Made by a program: the position numbers and the translations under genes. Shown here one piece after another: positions 50,801 through 57,510 of a stretch of 64,000 nt of DNA. The stretch's first letter is position 1; every line of letters starts with the position of its first letter. The DNA is from Eubacterium sp. (GTDB lineage: Bacteria > Bacillota > Clostridia > Oscillospirales > Acutalibacteraceae), in assembly GCA_017463985.1 (NCBI GenBank), contig JAFUEH010000007.1:61245-125244 (forward strand), given 5' to 3'. The notes beneath the pieces are model-generated. The model saw only the letters and a list, made by a program, of their open reading frames with translations. It was not told the origin of the DNA and searched no databases.

Positions 50801-52583
50801 AATTATAGAGATGCTGTCCTACTGTAATGGTATCACGATACTGTACTGCATCAAAACCATCTGTAATCAGTTTATTTTGAGTGTCACGGAACTTACTGAA
50901 AAGTTCTAATACTGATTGCGGTAGTTCAACTTCACTGAGCGCGTCAGAACGAAACAATTCAAAAACGCGGTTTACCAAGTCGGTTCGCTGTCCTCTGTCA
51001 CGCTGTTCTTCCCAATATGGCTCATAAGCTTCTTTTTCTTTATCGGAAAGGTATACATCCGACTGAATCAGAACGTCTATAATATAAGCCACATCGTTAT
51101 ATGAAAGTTGCAGCGACACATTATTAGCTTCGTGCCTTACCTCAAGACCCTTGCCATCGTGAGCACTCCATCCCCTCTCTCCGTCGGAAAAGGTAAAAGT
51201 GGAGCCTCCGATACCATATTCACTTTTCAGAAAGGATACGCGCTCTTTTTTGTTGGTGTGTTCTGTGAAATACTTATATATTCTGAACTTGCCACCCGTA
51301 AAGCCGCTACCGGAAAGAATTTGCCTTTCAAAGTTATCATAATAAAAAACGGCAGGGTCGCTTTCATCTAACCTTGCCGTTTCGTTAATGCGATATTCAG
51401 TTTCAAAGAGATTTAACTGAAGATTACTTCTTGCATCAGAATTTCCTCCGCTCTCTTGATGGCGTTGGTATTTTCTTGCACATATCTCCAATAATCGGTT
51501 ACTTGTAACTCCAGCGTTCCTTCGCGCGCTTGAATTTGACGTGCCAGGTCGAAGCGGTCGAACATTCTCTCGCACCGGTTGCTGAAGTCCTCCATCAGCA
51601 CTCTTCCGTGCTCCGGCTCCTTCTTCATCAGCTCTATCAGCTGTTGGGGGTCGTTTTCCATCAGATAATCCCACCTCAGATTGAAATACTTCCTGTTGAA
51701 GTCCCCTTCCGGTGTCTCCCACTCCCATGGTTTCGTCACCCAATCCTTCGTGCTGGGAATTTGAACGTAACTGTCCTCTACTTTCCGAGGTAACATCTGA
51801 ACTATGCACCCGAATTCGATGTCCGTCATTATTTTGTCCCAGATATTTTCCATTACTTGTTACCTCCTGTTTTTTTGTTTCAACATAATTATATCTTACC
51901 GCATTCCCTCTGTCAAATGTATAATTTACACTTTTTTGATGTATTTCAGAGATTGCTCTCACAACATCAATAAAAGGCCTTGCAGCAAGAGTTAAACGGT
52001 CTATCAAAATCTGCGCAGATTCGCGATTGAGAGAGGAAACATCATAAGAATAGCCGTATGAAGGTGTGGTGTCTTTTCCAAGTCGGCTCAAAAGAATATC
52101 ACGAAGACTTAATCCAAACAAACCTTTATCGCTATCTGTCTCTGATTCTAAACTTGTGACATAAGCATTGATAACACTTAATATGTCGTTTTTGTTATCA
52201 ATGTTTAAATCAAACTGTTCAGAAATGGCATTGGCTGTTTCTGTCGTAATATCATCCTCAAAATACCATACCGGCACAGGACGACTATCATTCAGCGGAT
52301 ACACACTGTCGCTGGTAAACAATTCAATGGTACCGTTTCCACTCGGAACGGTAAGCGCCAGCGCTTTATTACAAGCATAGCCAGCCTTTGCCCACTGTTT
52401 TTCATTCATTGTCCAGTAAGCATTAGGGCTCTTGTTCCAAATGGCTACCTGCGCTGCTCTCGGCAGACGGCTGTTATTGCCCATTGTTATTAAGAAACTA
52501 TACCAGTTATCACCGTTTTCAAGGATTTTATCAAGGGCAGCATTATACGCACTTACTGCCGCTTGAAAGTTGTCTTTATCCAT
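44808..52583 (-). CDS. Giant methylase-helicase (LPD/MutS-I-like/N6-MTase/SNF2) ICE protein
   Basis: This 2591-residue protein is typical of clostridial ICEs and combines several domains. In order: an unassigned N-terminal domain (1-240), a polar low-complexity linker (~244-390) that overlaps another gene, a MutS-domain-I-like segment (LFPVGDFYEAMGDDAVSLAK, ~650-700), a DUF6908-like part (ADPDMEFVFDVG), an N6-methylase domain with LEPSCGIGNFF near 1144 and NVPF near 1207, and an SNF2-type helicase with GAGKT near 1815, VDEAH near 1973 and GTGTNVQDR near 2277. The C-terminus is coiled. It may modify and remodel incoming DNA. AAGGAG lies 11 bases before the ATG. Confidence 0.9.
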   Translation of the reverse strand: MDKDNFQAAVSAYNAALDKILENGDNWYSFLITMGNNSRLPRAAQVAIWNKSPNAYWTMNEKQWAKAGYACNKALALTVPSGNGTIELFTSDSVYPLNDSRPVPVWYFEDDITTETANAISEQFDLNIDNKNDILSVINAYVTSLESETDSDKGLFGLSLRDILLSRLGKDTTPSYGYSYDVSSLNRESAQILIDRLTLAARPFIDVVRAISEIHQKSVNYTFDRGNAVRYNYVETKKQEVTSNGKYLGQNNDGHRIRVHSSDVTSESRGQLRSNSQHEGLGDETMGVGDTGRGLQQEVFQSEVGLSDGKRPPTADRADEEGAGARKSADGGLQQPVRENVRPLRPGTSNSSARRNAGVTSNRLLEICARKYQRHQESGGNSDARSNLQLNLFETEYRINETARLDESDPAVFYYDNFERQILSGSGFTGGKFRIYKYFTEHTNKKERVSFLKSEYGIGGSTFTFSDGERGWSAHDGKGLEVRHEANNVSLQLSYNDVAYIIDVLIQSDVYLSDKEKEAYEPYWEEQRDRGQRTDLVNRVFELFRSDALSEVELPQSVLELFSKFRDTQNKLITDGFDAVQYRDTITVGQHLYNCLVECKKVPQLQEGAEELLQELRAIEPSLFERDTVADYFKLKEEYSDSLLLFPVGDFYEAMGDDAVSLAKELDLVQTSRDTKNGERVPMTGFPVHKLEDYTNALVHKGFTVAIATVTEEQIPDKTYTIVPAQDKPVVVSDDVETMTAEEILDAPLPETQKKELLDLRAFEERLPRSEQIGTYTHRNFRTLARFVPALLNKKVTYIRLEAGDGMEPLVIERIGGGRISMAHYYEQMGDLMADPDMEFVFDVGKQELRPRTFQQDNMGVYRTVEREDGSVNFLQENEFSRFTETWLKNLHDQEYLVSQLMFDYNGTDIRVFFDEDGNAYRITPEEEGQRFCDEFNYILAEPPKAIEEHNEFEDVDADEVRRELAESGIVNGHVVDEEKLNNDPFIREITSVVENEQLQYDNTEALPSEERIEIVGQNDELLSKSNNYQITDDGIGVGTPSERYNANVEAVKTLKMIESEGRSATPEEQAIMAKYVGWGGLANAFDERSEHYNELRSLLNEQEYTAARSSTLTAFYTPPVVIRSIYTALQNMGFDGGEVLEPSCGIGNFFGLLPENMQKNVNLTGVELDSISGRIAKLLYPDADIHIKGFEETDFRDGQFDVVIGNVPFGQFSVNDRPYNKFRFLIHDYFFAKALDKVRAGGVVAFITSKGTLDKETPTVRKYLARRAELLGAIRLPNNAFKRAAGTEVTTDIIFLKKREIPLDIEPEWVHLNTDTNGLEMNDYFVQHPDMILGKMQRVSTAYGYDTACLDNGTDLSIQLTDAIQNIVGSIDTAQRHITQQSSDDEISAVDGVRDNAYTIVNNKVYKREGAVMKYDDKAQKKIERVRGLIAVREQVYSLIDIQLDGASDEVVALHQERLTAVYTDFVNKFGRIAERANKVFEGDPAYSLICSLEHYNADKEFIGLSDMFTKRTVRPNRVITSAKSANDALMASLNVHGKVDVDYMAELTGFSKERVVSDLTNTIYRVPKMTSADTEEYVTADEYLSGNVREKLELARVYRDVKKEPWVDVNIAALEGIQPEPLRATQIQVRLGSTWVPTDIVDAFMYQLLNTNSRDYIKSEYSDLTGVWGIANKNWESWSVAATSTYGTKRANAYDLLEDALNLRDTVVRDRVTENGKDKYVINEKETRLAQGKQKLIRQAFNDWIWREPERRQRLERIYNQKFNSTVQRKYDGSHLQFDGMNCNITLRPHQKDAIARCLYGKNALLAHCVGAGKTFEMCAASMEGKRVGLWHKSLIVVPNNIVAQFGAEFMELYPSANILVATEKDFSKENRRRFCSRIATNNYDAVIIGHSQFERIPLSIATEEQMLQAQIDEIENGLRSSKDANQRITVKQLQASLKSAETRLKRLQDIEQDDVVTFEELGVDKLFVDEAHNYKNLFLYTKMSNVSGISTTEAKKSTDMFNKVRWLDEQTGGRGTVFATGTPVSNSMTELYTMQRYLMHDELKASGLLHFDAWASTFGETTTELELKPEGTGFRLKKRFAKFFNVPELMASFRRVADIITKDMIQLPTPEIETVNRVVEASDVQKRAVKSFAERADRVRDGGVTPDVDNMLKITSDGRKLALDQRLMDDALPDYPDSKVNDCVDNVFQIWTDTADQRSTQLVFCDLSTPNGKGFNVYDDIKAKLIAKGVPEAEIAFAHDANTNAQKEALSRKVRSGSVRILIGSTQKCGTGTNVQDRLIAIHNLDVPWRPADIEQRQGRIERQGNMNDKAYCYFYVTEGTFDAYMYQIVEKKQRFISQIMQGDTTIRELEDLDESSLNYAKLKALATGNPLIQEKMELDLQVRDLMLQKSNHQNQIFELQDRIAVDYPREIRILRTKVASLKDEIQTVTEHSNEEYIVYDGSVVADPKSIGALVNSFYDGLMRGDVDEVPFGTYKGLPMTATLDGFTKKMLVNVGAHTHIEMRIDATTNGKKILGSLDTLNEKLSDAEQHLEETLNDFEEAKVAVNRDFPLQMELDKKQARLEELNAIFEQDKGNQDRSQQRNDYIQ
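51413..51853 (-). CDS. tnpV: TnpV-like protein, overlapping the giant gene in another frame
   Basis: Inside the linker-coding part of the 2591-residue gene a second minus-strand frame of 146 residues is open. It has a perfect GGAGGT 8 bases before its ATG. Its C-terminal half (CERMFDRFDLARQIQAREGT, then TNAIKRAEEILMQEVIF) resembles TnpV of Tn4451-like transposons, which have a similar length and end. In the host frame the same bases encode a Ser/Arg/Gly-rich linker, which suggests that the linker was created by reading over the tnpV-like gene. TnpV function is not known with certainty. Confidence 0.7.
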   Translation of the reverse strand: MENIWDKIMTDIEFGCIVQMLPRKVEDSYVQIPSTKDWVTKPWEWETPEGDFNRKYFNLRWDYLMENDPQQLIELMKKEPEHGRVLMEDFSNRCERMFDRFDLARQIQAREGTLELQVTDYWRYVQENTNAIKRAEEILMQEVIFS

Positions 52584-52607
52584 AGTGCATCATCTCCTTT
52601 TTTGAAA

Positions 52608-53426
52608 TCAAGCACTCTTTGTTCTGATGGTTCTAAATCCGGCGTTTGAAAGCCTTCCCATCTCATATTTTACTTCTTCAACGGGAAATTTCTTTTTCCA
52701 AGCGCGTTCTTTACTGTCAAAAGAATAGCCGGCTGCTTTCAGCTCATCTTTTCGGTCGTAACTTTCGTATACAAGAATATACATATACGCTGTCAAAAGC
52801 AAGTCGGCTGCGGAATGCGTAGTGACATTTCGGAGGTCGATAATCTGTTCAAGAAAAGATAACTCGTCAGAAATACCCTGCTCGTTGGTATCATCAACTT
52901 CCTTTTCCCAAACTTTCTCATTCGTCAGCCAGTGGTACCCACGCTCGCGCAACTTACCACGCACATTGTAAGAATTATGGACGCGGATAATGACAGCATT
53001 TTCTTTGTAAGAGGATGCTTTGATACCTTCCTGTTCAAGTTTATAAATGATTTTTTCCTCTTTTTCGGATAAATCAATATCTTTAATCTGAAGGAATGAA
53101 ATCAATCCCATTTCGATTGTGCTGCGCAACAACCGTTCAAATTCAGCCTGATATTGCCAGTCATTATTCGTATTGCCTCTGTTTACGAAATCAACATGAT
53201 GTGCAAGACTTCGTATCGTGGTGAACAAAAGATAACTGTCATCCTGAAACAAATTGCGAACAATAATTTTCTTGGTTTTCCAAGAGTAACTGCTGTCCGA
53301 AGATGCAATCTTATTGGCATATTCAAGATAGAAGCTTTTATACTTTTTGAGCATCTGCTCTGATGAACTTGCAGCGTAAGTGTGGTCAATAATGTCGCAG
53401 AGCATAGAGTATAATCGTTTGCTCAT
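52608..53426 (-). CDS. Protein with zincin-like segment and DUF5710-like repeats
   Basis: The 272-residue protein has a segment LAHHVDFVNRGNTNNDWQYQ resembling a metallopeptidase HxxH-type region (degenerate), and two DUF5710-like motifs (RGKLRERGYHWLTNEKVW and ELKAAGYSFDSKERAWKKKF). DUF5710 is a short domain of plasmid and ICE DNA-handling proteins. The start overlaps the previous stop (ATGA). It directly precedes the giant methylase-helicase and may work with it. Function is unknown. Confidence 0.6.
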   Translation of the reverse strand: MSKRLYSMLCDIIDHTYAASSSEQMLKKYKSFYLEYANKIASSDSSYSWKTKKIIVRNLFQDDSYLLFTTIRSLAHHVDFVNRGNTNNDWQYQAEFERLLRSTIEMGLISFLQIKDIDLSEKEEKIIYKLEQEGIKASSYKENAVIIRVHNSYNVRGKLRERGYHWLTNEKVWEKEVDDTNEQGISDELSFLEQIIDLRNVTTHSAADLLLTAYMYILVYESYDRKDELKAAGYSFDSKERAWKKKFPVEEVKYEMGRLSNAGFRTIRTKSA

Positions 53427-53824
53427 ATCAGCGGTGTCCTTTCGCTCTGTTGCCTGTTTTGTGCTTTCCGGCTTTCCTCTTCTTCTAATTGAACCTCTTT
53501 TGTCGCAGCCATCACTTCTTTGTCAAAACTATCATACGGGATACGACATTTTAGGTTCACCTTATCTATCAGACCATTGACACCAATAAGATGGTTCATC
53601 TGATTTGCCGTAAGTCTATTTCCGATGCAGGCATCGACAAGTGCTTTTCGAATAATACGTTCTGCAACAAGTTGTTGTGACAGTGTTACAATATTGATTT
53701 CGTCCTTTTCCGAGATACCGCCTGTTAGGGAGTTAAGAGATATTATCTGCCTACAAAATTCTTGACGTCTGGAAAAGTATTCTTTATTGACCTTATCACA
53801 AAATGCAATCTGTATTGGATTCAT
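53423..53824 (-). CDS. Hypothetical ICE protein
   Basis: The 133-residue protein is helical and charged, with no domain that I recognise (LSQQLVAERIIRKALVDACI, and an acidic EVQLEEEESRKAQ region). GAAAGGA lies ahead of the ATG. It is coupled by ATGA to the next gene. It marks the upstream end of the DNA-processing operon: a terminator and the surface cluster lie just before it. Confidence 0.55.
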   Translation of the reverse strand: MNPIQIAFCDKVNKEYFSRRQEFCRQIISLNSLTGGISEKDEINIVTLSQQLVAERIIRKALVDACIGNRLTANQMNHLIGVNGLIDKVNLKCRIPYDSFDKEVMAATKEVQLEEEESRKAQNRQQSERTPLI

Positions 53825-53851
53825 AGTGTAGTCCTTTCAAATAATTGATAA

Positions 53852-53882
53852 AGAGGCTGCCCCTCTTAGAGAAGAGCAGCCC
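53852..53882 (-). terminator. Terminator of the surface-protein cluster
   Basis: GGGCTGCTCTTC pairs imperfectly with GAGGGGCAGCC and is followed by TCTTTAT on the minus strand, 8 bases after the stop of the cell-wall-binding protein. It separates the surface cluster from the DNA-processing operon. Confidence 0.7.
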
Positions 53883-53889
53883 ATATTTG

Positions 53890-54951
53890 TTACGGATTTG
53901 TGCAGGCGCCGGAGCTGTTGAAATAATACGTCTTATTGCCTTGTTTCAGGGAAGCTGTACGCATTGCGCCTGAACTCTCAAAGAAGTACCATTTACCGCC
54001 AATTTTTTGCCACTTCGTCAACATTTTTCCGTTTGGATTAAAGAAGTACCACTTACCGTTAATCTTCTGCCAGCCGGTCTGCATTGCACCAGCACTATTC
54101 ATATAATACCAGTTGTCGGCGATTTTCAACCAACCGGTGTGCATAGCTCCGGAGGCATCAAAATAGTATTGAATACCTTCAACACGATGCCAGCCTGTGA
54201 ACATTGCGCCATACTGTGTGTACTCGAAATAGTACCAGTGACCGTTGATATACTTCCAGCCGTCAAACACGTGTCCGTTTGCTTCCATATAATACCATTT
54301 TCCATCGATTTTGTGCCAGCCTTCTGACAAAGCCGCAGGGTCATAAGCATCAGTAGAAAAATAATAAATGTAATCCTGAACAACACTATGGCTAAAGCCA
54401 CTCACAGTAAAGCCGTCATTATTAAATGCATAATATTTACCGCCAATCTTGTGCGGACCATATTTATACATTTTGCCGTCATTACCGAAGTATCTCCACT
54501 TGCCGCTTCCATAGTGCTGCCACGTGTTGTAGACAATACCTGCGCCATCGTTACTGTACGGCGCTCTGGCATAGTATGTATCTTTGCCGTCACTGAATAA
54601 GCCGATTTGATATACGCCACTGTTATTGAAATAACACCAACGGTTTTTAATTAAATTCCAGCCGACATACATTTGTCCTTTGGTGTTGGGATTAGACGCT
54701 TCTAAGTAATAATACGTATTATTTCCTTCCCAATACCAGCCGGTATCCATAATTGCGTTGTTATTAAAGTGGTACCAATGACCGTTAACCCACTTCCAAC
54801 CTGTTACTTTTCTGCCGTATTCAACGTACTGCCATTGCTGACCGTTCTCAACCCAGCCATTACTAACGGCATACGCTGTTGTTGAACCAAAGGCTGAAAA
54901 CAGAGCGATTAGTGCCAATAATAAAGCAATTAAACCTTTAGTTTTTTTCAT
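53890..54951 (-). CDS. Secreted cell-wall/choline-binding-repeat protein
   Basis: The 353-residue protein has a signal peptide (GLIALLLALIALFSAFGSTT) and then nothing but about 14 repeats of the form GWxxxxGxWYYFNxxGAM. Such repeats bind choline on teichoic acid in pneumococci, or glucans in others. It has no catalytic domain. The ATG at 54951 follows AAAGGAG by 11 bases. It is last in the surface operon, after the sortase. It may be a surface decoration or a co-aggregation factor. Confidence 0.85.
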   Translation of the reverse strand: MKKTKGLIALLLALIALFSAFGSTTAYAVSNGWVENGQQWQYVEYGRKVTGWKWVNGHWYHFNNNAIMDTGWYWEGNNTYYYLEASNPNTKGQMYVGWNLIKNRWCYFNNSGVYQIGLFSDGKDTYYARAPYSNDGAGIVYNTWQHYGSGKWRYFGNDGKMYKYGPHKIGGKYYAFNNDGFTVSGFSHSVVQDYIYYFSTDAYDPAALSEGWHKIDGKWYYMEANGHVFDGWKYINGHWYYFEYTQYGAMFTGWHRVEGIQYYFDASGAMHTGWLKIADNWYYMNSAGAMQTGWQKINGKWYFFNPNGKMLTKWQKIGGKWYFFESSGAMRTASLKQGNKTYYFNSSGACTNP

Positions 54952-54959
54952 AGTCAATC

Positions 54960-55808
54960 TTACTCCTTTTCGTTTGTATCGCGTTTACGCTTTGCTTTTA
55001 TTAGTCCGCCAAGCACAAAGGTTGAATAAAGAAAATACAACACCAAAATCGTGCCTGCAGCAATAAAAGCCCAATTGATTTTATCCGTTGTCGTTACAAC
55101 ACGCTGCGTTGTTATAATTTGTTCTTCCGGCTTCTCACTGCTTTCTCCGATATTGTGACCTCTTACCAATAGACGATGACTACCTGTCGCCATTGGATAA
55201 CAGGTCAGGAGGGTTACATAGTCGCAACTTTTATCAATACCAAGCAGCGAACTATCTGTTGGTTCTACGACTTCGATTTGGTCAACCTCATAGGTCAAGG
55301 TCTTATCATAGACGCGGATATAAAAGCAATCCCCTTCTTCCAATTCAACAAGGTCGTTGAATAAGATTTGGTTTGCCAAACCGGTGTGTCCGGCAAGAAC
55401 ACTATGAGTTCCTATACCTCCCACCGGAAGGCTGCTACCGAACAAGTGACCTACGCCTTGTGACAATTCAGCTTTGCTCGAGCCGTGAAAGATTGGCAAA
55501 TGTACATTGATTTTGGGAATTTCAATATATCCCATCATCCCTTGTGATATATTCAAAAGGGATTGATATTCATCCATTCGCTCCTCTGTTTCAACGAAAC
55601 GATCGCTTTGACGTCTCAGTTGTCGGTTGTATTCATAACACGCAGCGAATTCTTTTGAATAATCTTCTTGCTCTGCAACCACCTTTTCATAGATGTTAAA
55701 AGTATAGGTGTGCTGTAACCCGTTGATATAATTGCTAACCAAGGGATACAACAAACACCCAATACCAATAAGGACAAGGAGAAAACTTATTATTCTTCGT
55801 GCTTTCAT
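54960..55808 (-). CDS. Pilin-type (class C-like) sortase
   Basis: The sortase joins LPXTG pilins and links them to the wall. The 282-residue protein has an N-terminal membrane helix, the catalytic His in SVLAGHTGLA near residue 137, the catalytic Cys in TLLTCYP near residue 198, an Arg in SHRLLVRGH, and a C-terminal membrane helix (IAAGTILVLYFLYSTFVLGG) as in class C enzymes. The usual N-terminal lid DP(F/W/Y) is not seen. The start at 55808 has a weak site and lies just after a terminator hairpin. Confidence 0.9.
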   Translation of the reverse strand: MKARRIISFLLVLIGIGCLLYPLVSNYINGLQHTYTFNIYEKVVAEQEDYSKEFAACYEYNRQLRRQSDRFVETEERMDEYQSLLNISQGMMGYIEIPKINVHLPIFHGSSKAELSQGVGHLFGSSLPVGGIGTHSVLAGHTGLANQILFNDLVELEEGDCFYIRVYDKTLTYEVDQIEVVEPTDSSLLGIDKSCDYVTLLTCYPMATGSHRLLVRGHNIGESSEKPEEQIITTQRVVTTTDKINWAFIAAGTILVLYFLYSTFVLGGLIKAKRKRDTNEKE

Positions 55809-55815
55809 AATCTCA

Positions 55816-55850
55816 TAAAAACGTCCGCACTCAAATGAATGAGTGCGGAG
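55816..55850 (-). terminator. Hairpin between pilin and sortase genes
   Basis: CCGCACTCA pairs with TGAGTGCGG across six bases, with TTTTT following on the minus strand. Placed 12 bases after the pilin stop and before the sortase start, it probably reduces sortase expression relative to the pilin. Confidence 0.8.
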
Positions 55851-55861
55851 CATTTCAGTAA

Positions 55862-57487
55862 TTAAGCATTGTTTGCCGCCTTCTTGTTCTTTTTGGAAGC
55901 AAGAACAACGCCGGCTGCAATCACGAGGACACCGATTCCAAGGAATGTCAGAAAGCTGACAGCACCCGTAGCTGGTAATCCACTCTGAGTGCGGTTAATA
56001 ATGTTAAATTTCATAACACCGGTCGTTTGGTCTGTCAGGCCTGAAACGACGCCATTCTCAACAGAAACAGCCTTATTACCATTAACCGTAAACGTGCACT
56101 GTGTGTTTTCACCATAAACGACCTCTGCCGGTTCATTACACGTAATGGTTACGGTAATCGGCTCATTAAGAGCGAGATAGCCATAAGGAGCGCCGGTTTC
56201 TGTAAGAGTGTATGTACCTTCCTTTAAACCTTCCAGGAGGATTTTGCCGGTATCATCCGTCGTTACTGAATACTCTTTGGTAGAACTAAGGTCAACAGTA
56301 GTTGCGGCCGCTGTGCCCTTTGTAACCTTTACCTTATCGAGATTTGCGCCAGTCAGCTTAAAGGTCGCACCGGCAAGCGGTCTGTTGTTATCATCAACCT
56401 TAGTAAACTGGAAGCCTGCTACATAGGTCTTAACCTCGTCGTTGATAGTGTCGTCAGTATCGGTAACAACGGCCGGATTGTTGGAATAGGTAAGGTAAAC
56501 ATCGTTCGGGTTACCGGAGGTGCCGATAACAGCATCTTCATCAACGATGGCGCTGTAATCGACAAGAATCGTCTGACCTGCCTTGCTGGCAGAACTGATA
56601 AAATCGGTAAAGTCAATCGTAAGAGTGGAAGTACCGTCGTTATTTGTTTTAACATCGACGGTATACGCGCTGAATGCGGTGCCGCCAATTGTAACAGTTA
56701 CATCCTTCTTAGCAAAACCGCTGGCAAATTTGAGACCAGCAGAGAGCGTATCAGTCATTTTGAAAACATACTTGGTATAGCCGTTCATCTTCGGCACTTC
56801 GGAAGTCAGTCTGTAATTGACGACATCACCGATTGCGGCAGAGTTGGCGTCAACAAGGTTGGAGCCTTCTTTGATTTTCTTTTCAATAGTCGGATTGTAG
56901 GTCTTATCCTGGATAACCGTATTCTTGGTAACGGTGTCAAGTGAGAAAATCGAGCCTCTGTCAAGTGCGCCGTTTTCATCTGTCGGAACCATCACATAAT
57001 AACCGTAATCAACATTATCAAGCGTAACAGCGCCTGTCTGAGTATCGGCAGCAGAGATATTGTAATCGGCATCAATGTTATGAGCATCAGCATACTTCTT
57101 CACTTCGCGAGCGAAGTCATAGAGTTTGGAAGCATTATCATCAACGCCGTCAAAATATGCCGCAACAGCCTTAGCCTTATCTGATGCAGTTTTCACGGTT
57201 GTTCCCCAGCCGGAAATCTTAATTACGTCTTTAAAGAAGTTATCGTATGCAGATACGACCGTATAGTTGTAAATGTCGTCCGCGGTGCCTTCCTGATTAT
57301 CAGCGCCGGGTTTCCAATTCAGGTCCAGCACCTTATAAAAATCATAAGCAATGCCGGCATGAGGATTGGCAACGGTAATCTTTCCCTTTTCGTCCGCGCC
57401 GAACGCTGCGAACGCAGGAACACAAGCCGTAATAACAAGCATCACAGCCAATAAAATGCTAATGAGTCTTTTTGAAGAATTTTTCAT
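55862..57487 (-). CDS. LPXTG major pilin (fimbrial isopeptide D2 / Cna_B type)
   Basis: The 541-residue protein has a signal peptide (LISILLAVMLVITACVPAFA), a D2-like fimbrial isopeptide domain (KTYNPTIEKKI and the VVNYRLTSEVPKMNGYTKYV region), a Cna_B domain with a TLTETGAPYGYLAL E-box, and the sorting signal LPATG near residue 504 followed by a membrane helix and Lys-rich end. It would be polymerised by the adjacent sortase through a Lys in the YNPTIEKK region (pilin-motif-like). The gene lies between the large adhesin and the sortase, the usual pilus order. Confidence 0.92.
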   Translation of the reverse strand: MKNSSKRLISILLAVMLVITACVPAFAAFGADEKGKITVANPHAGIAYDFYKVLDLNWKPGADNQEGTADDIYNYTVVSAYDNFFKDVIKISGWGTTVKTASDKAKAVAAYFDGVDDNASKLYDFAREVKKYADAHNIDADYNISAADTQTGAVTLDNVDYGYYVMVPTDENGALDRGSIFSLDTVTKNTVIQDKTYNPTIEKKIKEGSNLVDANSAAIGDVVNYRLTSEVPKMNGYTKYVFKMTDTLSAGLKFASGFAKKDVTVTIGGTAFSAYTVDVKTNNDGTSTLTIDFTDFISSASKAGQTILVDYSAIVDEDAVIGTSGNPNDVYLTYSNNPAVVTDTDDTINDEVKTYVAGFQFTKVDDNNRPLAGATFKLTGANLDKVKVTKGTAAATTVDLSSTKEYSVTTDDTGKILLEGLKEGTYTLTETGAPYGYLALNEPITVTITCNEPAEVVYGENTQCTFTVNGNKAVSVENGVVSGLTDQTTGVMKFNIINRTQSGLPATGAVSFLTFLGIGVLVIAAGVVLASKKNKKAANNA

Positions 57488-57510
57488 AAATAATTAGTTC
57501 CTTTCATTTT

